A stretch of 64,000 bases of DNA, taken from contig NZ_JAGGPQ010000019.1 of NCBI RefSeq assembly GCF_018613675.1, positions 125,114 to 189,113 of the forward strand, in the 5' to 3' direction. This stretch comes from Arthrobacter sp. ISL-85. Lineage in GTDB: Bacteria; Actinomycetota; Actinomycetes; Actinomycetales; Micrococcaceae. The notes under the pieces are model-generated. The model did no database searches. It was not told where the DNA came from and worked only from the letters and a program-made list of their open reading frames with translations. Position 1 is the first letter of the stretch; each line of letters opens with the position of its first letter. Of the stretch, positions 54,185 to 61,597 are shown piece after piece. The position numbers and the translations under genes are program-made.

Positions 54185-54661
54185 ATGGGAAGCAAAACAG
54201 CGTTGGACAACGACGTCACAACAGTGGGAGGCGTGCTGACAGACCGGCAGCCGCTGGACTTCCACACGTTGGGGGTCGCCGGCTGCATTGACCGCCTGAC
54301 AGCACCCCTGCGGCAGCGCGGGACCGTGGTCCACTGGGATACTCCGCACTGGGGCCTCGAGATCCCGGCGGACTCCGCGTCCCTCCTGTACCAGTCCGCC
54401 CGGGAGGCGCTCAGCAATGCGTTCAAGTACTCTGCCGCGCACACGCTCACCATTCAGCTCGCAGCCGTAGACCACGGCATCCGCCTGGTGGTGGCCGACG
54501 ACGGTACAGGCTTTGACAGCAATCTCGCCACCAGCGGGCGGCACCACGGCTACGGCCTGCGGCTCATGGCGGTCGCCGTGCAGGAAGCCGGTGGGGCGGT
54601 GGATATCAGCGCCACCCCGGGGATGGGCACCAGCGTGACGGTGACGCTGCCACTGGACTGA
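54185..54661 (+). CDS. Stand-alone histidine-kinase-type ATPase domain protein
   Basis: 158 residues comprising essentially only a HATPase_c fold of the NarX/DesK type: LLYQSAREALSNAFKYSAA (N box), LVVADDGTGFD (G1), HHGYGLRLMAVAVQEAGGAVDISATPGMGTSVTVTLPLD (G2 and end). There is no sensor and no HisKA_3 phospho-acceptor helix, though an N-terminal part of about 60 residues precedes the domain. It may be a remnant of a longer kinase or a partner acting in trans. GGGGAGCAGG lies upstream of the ATG. No response regulator is adjacent. Confidence 0.8.
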   Translation: MGSKTALDNDVTTVGGVLTDRQPLDFHTLGVAGCIDRLTAPLRQRGTVVHWDTPHWGLEIPADSASLLYQSAREALSNAFKYSAAHTLTIQLAAVDHGIRLVVADDGTGFDSNLATSGRHHGYGLRLMAVAVQEAGGAVDISATPGMGTSVTVTLPLD

Positions 54662-54708
54662 CCCGGAGCCCGGCAATCGCAGGCGCAAAGCAGGCCTGCT
54701 TACAGACT

Positions 54709-54743
54709 CGGATGCCCGCCGTCGCTGGGACGGCGGGCATCCG
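54709..54743. terminator. Palindrome family variant 11
   Basis: CGGATGCCCGCCGTC (54709-54723) and GACGGCGGGCATCCG (54729-54743) form a perfect 15-bp stem with a 5-base loop, 48 bases after the ATPase-domain gene. The outer arms differ from other copies, the GACGGCGGG core is shared. Confidence 0.65.
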
Positions 54744-54744
54744 T

Positions 54745-54840
54745 ATGCCAGGAACTTGGTGGTGGACTCATCCCTGACCTCGCCGTCGTCGCCGAAACCT
54801 CGGCCTTGTACGTGATGTAGGCCTCCGGCGCGTTCAGCTG
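54745..54840 (-). pseudogene. C-terminal relic of an NADPH-dependent FMN reductase
   Basis: On the minus strand one frame gives QLNAPEAYITYKAEV and the next frame continues GDDGEVRDESTTKFLAYG. Together they match the usual end of NAD(P)H-dependent FMN reductases (VPEAYITYK.E.F.DDG.V.DE.T..FL). A lost T in a run of T near 54795 explains the shift. The true end is replaced by the palindrome. Only about 32 codons remain. Confidence 0.45.
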
Positions 54841-55012
54841 CCCGGTTGGTGGAGCCACTCGCCAGGCTGCTGCTCACTGCGTCATCAGTCCAGCACACAC
54901 ACAAGGCCGGCCGCGGCCAGAGCGGCTGGATGGTCCTTGACAGCCCAGGGAGCGGGGCGCTGAATGAGGGGATACTGCACACCACCGCGCCCACACAATG
55001 ACAGGAGCAGTC

Positions 55013-55165
55013 ATGAGCGAAAATCCAGCGACGGGCGATGACGACCGCGTCCACAACCAGGCGCCTGCCGAAGGCGACCCCGACGCGGACCCGCAGGACC
55101 TGCGAATGCACTCGCAGGAGCCTGCTGAAGGAGCGGACGACGACAGCGACACCGCCAAAAAATAA
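55013..55165 (+). CDS. Small acidic low-complexity protein
   Basis: 50 residues, MSENPATGDDDRVHNQAPAE onward, ending DDDSDTAKK, rich in Asp, Glu, Ala and Pro, with no hydrophobic segment. ACAGGAG lies 5 bases before the ATG. The composition resembles the 61-residue protein at 52.0 kb. Function unknown; probably disordered. Confidence 0.5.
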   Translation: MSENPATGDDDRVHNQAPAEGDPDADPQDLRMHSQEPAEGADDDSDTAKK

Positions 55166-55281
55166 CCCTGTTCCCCGCTGTACCCTCCGCCTTTACCGGC
55201 CACTCCCCTTAGGCGCACCGTCCCCCGGACAACAACCCCTTGCGTGCGCGGCATCGTTCTACTACGTTGTAAGCCAAGCGA

Positions 55282-55293
55282 GAAAGCGCTTTC
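55282..55293 (+). promoter_or_regulatory. LacI-type operator upstream of the lyase gene
   Basis: GAAAGCGCTTTC, a perfect 12-bp palindrome with a central GC step, 54 bases before the lyase ATG. TTGCGT and TACGTT with 17 bases between them (about 55240-55268) could be the promoter, so the site would lie just downstream of the start. No LacI gene is near. Confidence 0.6.
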
Positions 55294-55347
55294 CTGAATT
55301 TGAGCGGGAATTTTTGTGCGCAGCAATCATCAGTGGAATTGGATGAC

Positions 55348-57990
55348 ATGACGAACAACGCCCCCATCAGGTGGATCGACGGACAGGCCCCTACGGACAT
55401 CAGCGGTGGAACCACCTGGGGGATGCCGTTCCCTCGTGGCACAGTGCCCGGAGCGGAGGCCCTGGCAGTCGCGGACGCGAGCGGCAGCCGCGTGCCCAGC
55501 CAGGCATGGCCCCTGGCCACGTGGCCGGACGGGTCCCTGAAGTGGGCGGGCGTCGCGCTCCCGGCGACAGCCTCGCCGTCGGACAGCTACCAAGTGACGG
55601 CCGACGGCGGCACAACCACCGGAACAGCCCAGCCGGCGTCGGGCAGTCCCTCGGTCACGGTCACCGAAGGTTCCGACGCCGTCACCGTGGACACCGGCGT
55701 CCTGCAAATGGTGATTGGCCGCAGCGGCTCCACCTTGTTCCGCAGCCTGATGCGGGACGGCCGGGAAGTGGCCCGCGACGCCAGGCTGGTCAGCCTGGTG
55801 CAGGACGACATTCCGGAAGCCGCCGGAACAGTGGGCCGCACTGCCTTCACCGGCGAGGTCACCGCCGTCGTCCTGGAACAAAGCGGCCCCGTACGCGCGG
55901 TGGTTCGCCTGGAAGGCACCCACCGTCCGGACAATCCGGAGAGCGGCAACAGGAACTGGCTGCCCTTCGTGGTGCGCTTCTATTTCTACGCCAACGCCCG
56001 CAGCGTCCGGGTGGTGCACTCCTTCATCTGGGACGGCGACGCGGAGCGGGACTTCCTGGCCGGACTCGGCATGCGGTTCACCGTGCCGCTTGAGGCCGAA
56101 CTGCATAACCGGCACATCCGCATCGCAGGGGCGGACGGCGGCTTCCTTGCCGAGGCTGTCCGCGGACTGACCGGACTCCGCAGGGATCCGGGCGCGGAGG
56201 TACGGGATGCGCAGATAGCCGGACGCGCCACTCCCCCGGAAGGGTCGTGGAACCCGGAGGTCTCCGGGCGCCTGAACCTGATCCCCGCCTGGGGCGACTA
56301 CACGCTCAGCCAGCTCAGCGCCGATGGCTTTGAGCTGCGAAAGCGTACGACTGCCGGCCATGGCTGGGTGGGAATTTCCGGTGGGACCCGAGCCGGCGGT
56401 TTCTGTTCCCTGAGCGATACCCGCGGCGGCCTGGGAGTCGGGATCAAGGATTTCTGGCAATCGCACCCAGGGCAGCTGGATGTCCGCGGCGCAGTTGGCC
56501 GCGAAGCATCCATGACGGCATGGCTGTTCTCCCCCGAAGCGCAGCCCATGGACCTGCGGTTTTACCACGACGGCCTGGGCCAGGACACGTTCGAAGAACA
56601 GCTCGAAGGCCTCGAAATCACGTATGAGGATTATGATCCGGGTTTCGGCAACCCCACGGGTATCGCCCGGACCCATGAGTTGACGCTGTTCGCCTACGAC
56701 TCAACCCCGTCAACCGAAAGCCTGGCAGCTGACGCCACTTCGGCCTCCACCCCTGCCCTGCTGCAGGCCACCCCGGAGTATCTGCACTCGGCGGGCGTGT
56801 TCGGCGACTGGACCCCGGTGGACCGGAGCACCCCGGCCCGGGCCCGCCTGGAGGACCGGCTGGACTTCCTGTTCGATTTTTACGCCGGCCAGGTGGAGCA
56901 GCGCCGCTGGTACGGCTTCTGGAACTACGGCGACGTGATGCACACCTACGACTTCGACCGGCACGTGTGGCGGTATGACGTGGGCGGCTACGCATGGGAC
57001 AACTCCGAGCTCTCCCCCGACCTCTGGCTCTGGTACTCCTACCTGCGGTCCGGCCGGGCGGACATCTTCCGCTTTGCCGAGGCCATGACCAGGCACACCG
57101 GCGAGGTGGACGTCTACCACCTGGGCCCATGGAAGGGGCTGGGATCCCGCCACAACGTCCTGCACTGGGGCTGCAGCGCCAAGCAGTTGCGGATCAGCAC
57201 CCCGGCCTACCGCCGCTTCTACTACTACCTGACGGCGGACGAGCGCACCGGCGACCTGCTCACCGAACTGGTGGACAGTGACCAGAACTTCCTGGGCCTT
57301 GACCCTGTCCGCAAGGTCCGCCCGGATGCCGCCACCTACCGCCCAAACCGGGGAGCGTTGGGCGTCGGGCTCGGGACAGACTGGGGATCGCTCGCGGCAA
57401 CCTGGCTCACGGACTGGGAGCGAACCGGCAACCGCCGGTCCCGCGATTGGCTGCTGGGCACCATGGCAGATATCGGTGCCCTGAAATACGGCTTCCTCAC
57501 CGGCGAGGCCTTGTACGACCTGGACAAGGGCCGGTTCGACACCGGCCGGGAGCAGATCTCGGTGTCGCACCTCAGCGCAGTGTTCGGGCTGGTGGAGATC
57601 TGCAGCGAGCTGGTGGACCTGGTGGATGATCCGGAGTTCGAGCGGGCCTGGCTGCAGTACTGCCGTTTGTTCCTGGCCACCAAGGAGGAGCAGGTGGCAG
57701 CAGTGGGCCAGCCGCTGGAGGGCATCCACCTCACGCAGGCGCACAGCCGGCTCACCGCGTATGCGGCCGCGCGTTTGCAGGACCGTGACCTGGCAGACCG
57801 GGCATGGGAGAGTTTTGCGGAGGGCGGCGAGCACCTGAACCACGAAGCCGCGTTCACGCTGCAGAAGATTGAGCCGCCCTACGTGTTGCTGCCGGTAGAT
57901 GAAGCACCCACCGTCTCCACCAATGACACCGCCCAGTTCGGGCTTGCGGTCATCCAGAACCTGGCCCTGGTGGGCCAGTACCTGGACTGA
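55348..57990 (+). CDS. Exo-rhamnogalacturonan lyase/YetA-like protein
   Basis: 880 residues from ATG 55348. Three regions fit the PcRGLX/YetA layout. An N-terminal RIFT-barrel part (about 1-80) reads IRWIDGQAPTDISGGTTWGMPFPRGTV and WPDGSLKWAGVALP. A beta-sandwich with SVRVVHSFIWDGDAERDFLAGLGMRF (about 210) follows, and then a large alpha/alpha toroid (about 480-870) with RRWYGFWNYGDVMHTYDFDRHVWRYDVGGYAWDN, PWKGLGSRHNVLHWGCSAKQ and LVEICSELVDLVDD. Fungal members release unsaturated disaccharides from pectic rhamnogalacturonan I. No signal peptide, so the bacterial protein probably acts on imported oligosaccharides. Exact substrate uncertain. Confidence 0.75.
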   Translation: MTNNAPIRWIDGQAPTDISGGTTWGMPFPRGTVPGAEALAVADASGSRVPSQAWPLATWPDGSLKWAGVALPATASPSDSYQVTADGGTTTGTAQPASGSPSVTVTEGSDAVTVDTGVLQMVIGRSGSTLFRSLMRDGREVARDARLVSLVQDDIPEAAGTVGRTAFTGEVTAVVLEQSGPVRAVVRLEGTHRPDNPESGNRNWLPFVVRFYFYANARSVRVVHSFIWDGDAERDFLAGLGMRFTVPLEAELHNRHIRIAGADGGFLAEAVRGLTGLRRDPGAEVRDAQIAGRATPPEGSWNPEVSGRLNLIPAWGDYTLSQLSADGFELRKRTTAGHGWVGISGGTRAGGFCSLSDTRGGLGVGIKDFWQSHPGQLDVRGAVGREASMTAWLFSPEAQPMDLRFYHDGLGQDTFEEQLEGLEITYEDYDPGFGNPTGIARTHELTLFAYDSTPSTESLAADATSASTPALLQATPEYLHSAGVFGDWTPVDRSTPARARLEDRLDFLFDFYAGQVEQRRWYGFWNYGDVMHTYDFDRHVWRYDVGGYAWDNSELSPDLWLWYSYLRSGRADIFRFAEAMTRHTGEVDVYHLGPWKGLGSRHNVLHWGCSAKQLRISTPAYRRFYYYLTADERTGDLLTELVDSDQNFLGLDPVRKVRPDAATYRPNRGALGVGLGTDWGSLAATWLTDWERTGNRRSRDWLLGTMADIGALKYGFLTGEALYDLDKGRFDTGREQISVSHLSAVFGLVEICSELVDLVDDPEFERAWLQYCRLFLATKEEQVAAVGQPLEGIHLTQAHSRLTAYAAARLQDRDLADRAWESFAEGGEHLNHEAAFTLQKIEPPYVLLPVDEAPTVSTNDTAQFGLAVIQNLALVGQYLD

Positions 57991-58013
57991 CGCGCACTGC
58001 CTGTTCAGAACCG

Positions 58014-58045
58014 CGACGGCGGCACCCGGCGGGGTGCCGCCGTCG
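58014..58045 (+). terminator. Palindrome family copy 12
   Basis: CGACGGCGGCACCC and GGGTGCCGCCGTCG pair over 14 bp around a 4-base loop, 24 bases after the lyase stop, followed by TCCGTTTATC. Likely terminator. Confidence 0.7.
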
Positions 58046-58160
58046 TCCGTTTATCCCCTGCAGGAAGCCCCGGGATAACGCCCGGATAACGGCACTTTTA
58101 GGCTTTCCAGAAGTTACCCAGTCGACGCCTGGCAGCTGTTTACACCCCTTTAAGGCAGCC

Positions 58161-58198
58161 ATAGGGTGCTTCCCTATACAAGGTTGAAAGCAACCTTG
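58161..58198 (+). promoter_or_regulatory. Two adjacent hairpins upstream of the secreted deacetylase gene
   Basis: ATAGGG/CCCTAT (58161-58177, 5-base loop) is followed directly by CAAGGTTG/CAACCTTG (58179-58198, 4-base loop). The second ends just before the GGGAAGGGAAAG ribosome site. They may be operators or an RNA structure at the 5' end of the message; a TATACA lies between them. Confidence 0.5.
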
Positions 58199-58215
58199 GG
58201 AAGGGAAAGAGCACC

Positions 58216-58947
58216 ATGAAAAGCAAGATTGCAGTCATGGCCTTGGCTGCCCTGAGTTTGATCCTGGCCCTGCTCGCCGGGGGCCCCGCCGCGTCAGCGC
58301 ACGCAGCCGACAAACCCCTGATCGGCCTGACCTTCGATGACGGGCCTTCGGCCGAGCGCACCGCCTTTGTCCTCGACGTCCTCAAGGAAAAGGGCGTCAA
58401 GGCCACGTTCTTCCTCCAGGGTTCCCACGTCCAGCAGTACCCTGACCTCGTCCGCCGGATCAAAGCCGAGGGACACGTGATCGGCGACCACTCTTGGGAC
58501 CACGCCAACTTTCCGGACCTGACCCAGGCGAACCAGAAGCAGGAGATTGACCGCACCAATGCCGCGATCACATCGATCACCGGCACCACGCCCACGCTGA
58601 TGCGCTTCCCGTTCGGCAACAGCACCCCATACTCGCTGAAATACATCAGGAGTATTGGCATGAGCGGCGGAATCCAGTGGCACTGGGAGGTCGGCGAACC
58701 CGGCGACTACGAGTGCCCCGGTGCAGCTGGAGTCCAGAAGTACGTGCTGGATGAGGTTGCCCCCGGTGCAATCATCCTGCTCCACGACGGCAACGACGTC
58801 CTGTCCTGCCCGGCGTCGCAGTGGAACTACCTGGCCAGCACCATCGACGCAATCCGCGCCAAGGGATACGACTTCGGCGTGGTGGCTCCCGCCGCCAAGC
58901 CCAGCGCGCTGAACGAGGGCTCTTACGGGGTTGTTGTGAAGCCCTGA
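58216..58947 (+). CDS. Secreted polysaccharide deacetylase (NodB domain)
   Basis: 243 residues. A signal peptide (KIAVMALAALSLILALLAGGPAASAHA) is cut near residue 31. The NodB domain shows all five motifs: LTFDDGPS, GDHSWDHANF (metal His pair), MRFPFGNSTP, WHWEVGEPGDYECPG and a final ILLHDGND. It probably removes acetyl groups from peptidoglycan or chitin-type oligomers outside the cell. Unlike the protein at 12.5 kb it is clearly exported. AAGGGAAAGAG precedes the ATG. Confidence 0.9.
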   Translation: MKSKIAVMALAALSLILALLAGGPAASAHAADKPLIGLTFDDGPSAERTAFVLDVLKEKGVKATFFLQGSHVQQYPDLVRRIKAEGHVIGDHSWDHANFPDLTQANQKQEIDRTNAAITSITGTTPTLMRFPFGNSTPYSLKYIRSIGMSGGIQWHWEVGEPGDYECPGAAGVQKYVLDEVAPGAIILLHDGNDVLSCPASQWNYLASTIDAIRAKGYDFGVVAPAAKPSALNEGSYGVVVKP

Positions 58948-59082
58948 GTACGCCGGCACACGGAGATTTCACCTTTGTTCACAACGCGCTCTGGAATCCG
59001 AACCAGCCAAAAGGTATGTTGGTAAGCATGCTGATGATTTTCCCTGGTCGTCAGTCCCCGGTAACAAAGCGAAGGAGACGTT

Positions 59083-60051
59083 ATGAGCACGAAGGTGGAA
59101 AAACGCATTCTGGTGAACGTACCGGTAAGCACCGCATACAACCAGTGGACCCAGTTCGAGGAGTTCCCGCACTTCATGGGCGGCGTCAAGAGCGTTACGC
59201 AGCTCAGTGACGACCGTCTGGAATGGGTGGCTGAGATCGGCGGCGTCCGCAGGCAATGGGAAGCCAAGATCCTGGAGCAGGTCCCGGACCGCAGGGTTGC
59301 GTGGGCCGCCACCGAAGGCGCCACGAATGCCGGCGCCGTGGACTTTGAAGACGTTGGTGGCGGCCAGACCTCCCTCCGGCTGACCCTCGAGTACGAGCCC
59401 GAAGGCCTGATCGAGAAGGTGGGCGACAAGCTGAACGTCGTTGACCGGCAGGCGGAATCGGACCTGCAGAAGTTCAAGGAATTCATCGAGGACGAGGGCT
59501 ACGCGAGTGGCGCCTGGCGCGGATCGGTCAATGCCGGTTCTGCGGTGGGAACCCCCGGCGTCGAACACGCGGGTGCCTCCCGCGGCGATTCCGGCAAGGC
59601 CGGTGTCTCCGGCAAGGTCGCGGCCGGAGTGGGCATCGCAGCGGCTGCCGGTGCGGCAGCGGCTATGGCTGCCAGCGGCAACAAGGACAAGACTGAGACC
59701 GCGCACGTAACGGTTACGGAAACCACCCCCGTGGTCCCGGCAGAACCGGTTGTACCCGCAGAACCGCTCACCACCGGCGCCACCACCGGTTCAGCGTACG
59801 CGGGGACGGGCATTTCCGGCACCACCGCGGCAGGCACGACGGCGGCCGCAGGTTCGTCAGGCTCCGTCGCCGACCTGGGTGACGACAGGATCGGGCATGC
59901 CTTCGACCAGACCAACGGCCTGGTGGACACCACCGGCGAGTCCGACGAGACCGTGGAAGGCGAGAACCTGAGTGCCGGCGAACGGCGCGAGGACGACCGC
60001 GGCACCGAGGGCGGCCTGCCTCCCGTGGGCGGCAACCTCGGCGGCCACTGA
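59083..60051 (+). CDS. SRPBCC protein with a long C-terminal extension
   Basis: 322 residues. Residues 1-147 form an SRPBCC domain (RILVNVPVSTAYNQWTQFEEFPHFMGGVKSVTQLSDDRLEW) and end SGAWRGS, closely like the protein at 29.5 kb. Then comes a short hydrophobic Ala/Gly run (VAAGVGIAAAAGAAAAMAAS), Thr/Pro/Val-rich linkers and a charged tail (DLGDDRIGHAFDQTNGLVD...ETVEGENLSAGERREDDRG). The extension may anchor or tether the domain. GAAGGAG precedes the ATG. Followed by a strong terminator. Confidence 0.85.
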   Translation: MSTKVEKRILVNVPVSTAYNQWTQFEEFPHFMGGVKSVTQLSDDRLEWVAEIGGVRRQWEAKILEQVPDRRVAWAATEGATNAGAVDFEDVGGGQTSLRLTLEYEPEGLIEKVGDKLNVVDRQAESDLQKFKEFIEDEGYASGAWRGSVNAGSAVGTPGVEHAGASRGDSGKAGVSGKVAAGVGIAAAAGAAAAMAASGNKDKTETAHVTVTETTPVVPAEPVVPAEPLTTGATTGSAYAGTGISGTTAAGTTAAAGSSGSVADLGDDRIGHAFDQTNGLVDTTGESDETVEGENLSAGERREDDRGTEGGLPPVGGNLGGH

Positions 60052-60069
60052 CCCCCGCTGACCCAAAGC

Positions 60070-60106
60070 AAGCGCCGCCCGCCTTCCCCCAAGGCGGGCG
60101 GCGCTT
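60070..60106 (+). terminator. Perfect 16-bp hairpin after the SRPBCC fusion gene
   Basis: AAGCGCCGCCCGCCTT (60070-60085) and AAGGCGGGCGGCGCTT (60091-60106) with a CCCCC loop, 18 bases after the stop. Confidence 0.75.
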
Positions 60107-60200
60107 CCGCGTCTGTGGACTTCACTTATTTGCGCATGCGGATCTCAGGGGTGAAGTGCTGGTGCAGATCCGCAACTCGGTGCCGTCTGCCGACGGGAAC

Positions 60201-60376
60201 ACCCGCTCCCCCACGCCCGCTCACCTTTCGCAGCCCAACTGAAAACGCCCGCTCACCTTTGACGCCCTTTTTCCCCACGCCCGCTCACCTTTCGCAGCCC
60301 AACTGAAAACGCCCGCTCACTCTCAGAAAGAAAGTGAGCGGGCGTTTCAGGGCAACCGGTCAAAGGTGAGCGGGCG
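60201..60376. repeat. Array of direct and inverted CGCCCGCTCAC repeats
   Basis: The 11-mer CGCCCGCTCAC occurs at 60215, 60246, 60279 and 60310 on the plus strand, and as GTGAGCGGGCG at 60334 and 60366. A 48-bp block (60209-60256) is repeated exactly at 60273-60320. The 60303-60350 part folds into a 17-bp stem with one bulge. No gene is visible. The flanks look degenerate. Confidence 0.75.
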
Positions 60377-60429
60377 TTTCACGGAAACCGCCCTCATCGA
60401 CGCGCCGGAGCTTTTCGACTACGGAGCAC

Positions 60430-60590
60430 CTACTTACTTGCGGCCGCCTCCAGCAGCGGCACCGTGCGGGTGGACATCACTTCGACCAGGGACACGGGAG
60501 CACTGCTACGGACGACGCCGTCAATCGCCAGCGCATCGCGTTGGTGACACTGTGCAGGTCGCCCGGGTCCCTCGCGCCCACCTTAGCCAG
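60430..60590 (-). pseudogene. C-terminal relic of an Lrp/AsnC-family regulator
   Basis: On the minus strand one frame gives VGARDPGDLHSVTNAM; after a one-base loss near 60530 the next frame continues ALAIDGVVRSSAPVSLVEV and MSTRTVPLLEAAASK, then stops at 60430. The order (ARDPGDLH.VTNA..A..GV.R....V.LVEV...RT.PLL) is that of the effector domain of Lrp/AsnC proteins. The DNA-binding half is missing, and the far side is another short ORF. Confidence 0.5.
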
Positions 60591-60629
60591 CTGCTTCTGC
60601 AGGAGAAGCTGAACTGGCGCGCCGGATAC

Positions 60630-60776
60630 ATGCAGATGGTGCTGGACGTGGTCATCGTCCTGGCGTCGTTGGTCCTTGTTGCACCGTTGATGGTGCTGTT
60701 GTCCGCTGCCGGGGCCACCCTCCTTAACCTGATCCTCGCCCTGAACCACCGGCCTGGCCGGGACCTGGGGAATTAG
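60630..60776 (+). CDS. Possible 48-residue membrane peptide
   Basis: ATG at 60630. Two hydrophobic stretches (VLDVVIVLASLVLVAPLMVLL and AGATLLNLILAL) and a short basic tail. It may be the end of a degraded membrane protein, since the frame extends upstream into relic sequence. No ribosome site is obvious. Confidence 0.25.
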   Translation: MQMVLDVVIVLASLVLVAPLMVLLSAAGATLLNLILALNHRPGRDLGN

Positions 60777-60816
60777 CGCCTGAAATATCTGCGCTGGAAC
60801 CGGTGTTGCCGCCAAT

Positions 60817-61458
60817 ATGACAACAATCGGAATCATTGGTGCAGGACACATTGGAAGCCAGGTTGCGCGGAAGGCCGTGGAACAGGGCTACGACGTAGTC
60901 ATCAGCAACTCCCGCGGGCCGGAGACCCTCCAGGACCTGGTGGCTGAGCTTGGCCCGAAAGCCAGGGCAGCCACAGCAGCTGAAGCGGCGGCGGCGGGCG
61001 ACTTCGCCGTCGTCACTGTGCCGCTGAAGAGCTACAAGGACGTCCCGGTTGAACCGCTGGCCGGCAAGATTGTGATCGACACCAACAACTACTACTGGGA
61101 GCGGGACGGCCACATTGCCGCCCTGGATAACGGCGAGGCGACCACCTCCGGGATGCTGCAGGAGCACCTGCCCCAGTCCAAGGTGGCCAAGGGCTTCAAC
61201 CACATCATGTCCAAGGACATCACCACGGACGGAACGCCAGCGGGCACGGACAACCGCCGCGCCCTTGCCACCGCCAGCGACTTCCCGGAAGCCGCCGAAC
61301 TGGTGACCCGCCTCTACGACGAATTCGGTTTCGACACCGTCAACGTCGGGCCGCTGTCGGAGAGCTGGCGGGTGGAGCGCGACCGCCCGGCCTACGTAGC
61401 ACGGCAGAACGCCGCGGAGCTGAAGGGCAACCTGGCCAAGGCGCCACGGACCATCTGA
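60817..61458 (+). CDS. NADP oxidoreductase, F420-dependent type
   Basis: 213 residues. Rossmann start IGIIGAGHIGSQVARKAVEQGYDVVISNSRGPETL, then GDFAVVTVPLKSYKDVPVEPLAGKIVIDTNNYY, matching the coenzyme F420-dependent NADP reductase-like family (PF03807), and VAKGFNHIMSKDI further on. Many members use NADP with unknown partners; F420 use is not shown by the sequence. Its start lies 40 bases after the small membrane ORF. It ends in a strong hairpin shared with the convergent gene. Confidence 0.88.
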   Translation: MTTIGIIGAGHIGSQVARKAVEQGYDVVISNSRGPETLQDLVAELGPKARAATAAEAAAAGDFAVVTVPLKSYKDVPVEPLAGKIVIDTNNYYWERDGHIAALDNGEATTSGMLQEHLPQSKVAKGFNHIMSKDITTDGTPAGTDNRRALATASDFPEAAELVTRLYDEFGFDTVNVGPLSESWRVERDRPAYVARQNAAELKGNLAKAPRTI

Positions 61459-61473
61459 TAGGTCCCATACGAA

Positions 61474-61505
61474 AACTGGCTGGCAGTTCCCACTGCCAGC
61501 CAGTT
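61474..61505. terminator. Perfect 14-bp hairpin between convergent genes
   Basis: AACTGGCTGGCAGT (61474-61487) and ACTGCCAGCCAGTT (61492-61505) with a TCCC loop, 15 bases after the reductase stop. Its right arm runs into the 48-bp tandem duplication. Confidence 0.7.
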
Positions 61506-61597
61506 CCACTTAAGAGGCGCTACTTCCGGGCCGGAACCAGCACCACTTCAGTTCCACTTAAGAGGCGCTACTTCCGGGCCGGAACCAGCACCACTTC
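61502..61597. repeat. 48-bp exact tandem duplication at a gene end
   Basis: Two identical 48-bp units, 61502-61549 and 61550-61597. Each contains the minus-strand TAG stop and the last nine to ten codons of the secreted propeller protein. Because the active stop is in the second unit (61568-61570), the first copy is a non-coding echo of the gene end. Confidence 0.9.

Noticed and set aside
60201..60376. CRISPR array
   Set aside because: Repeats vary in spacing and orientation, spacers are themselves repeated, and no cas genes are near.
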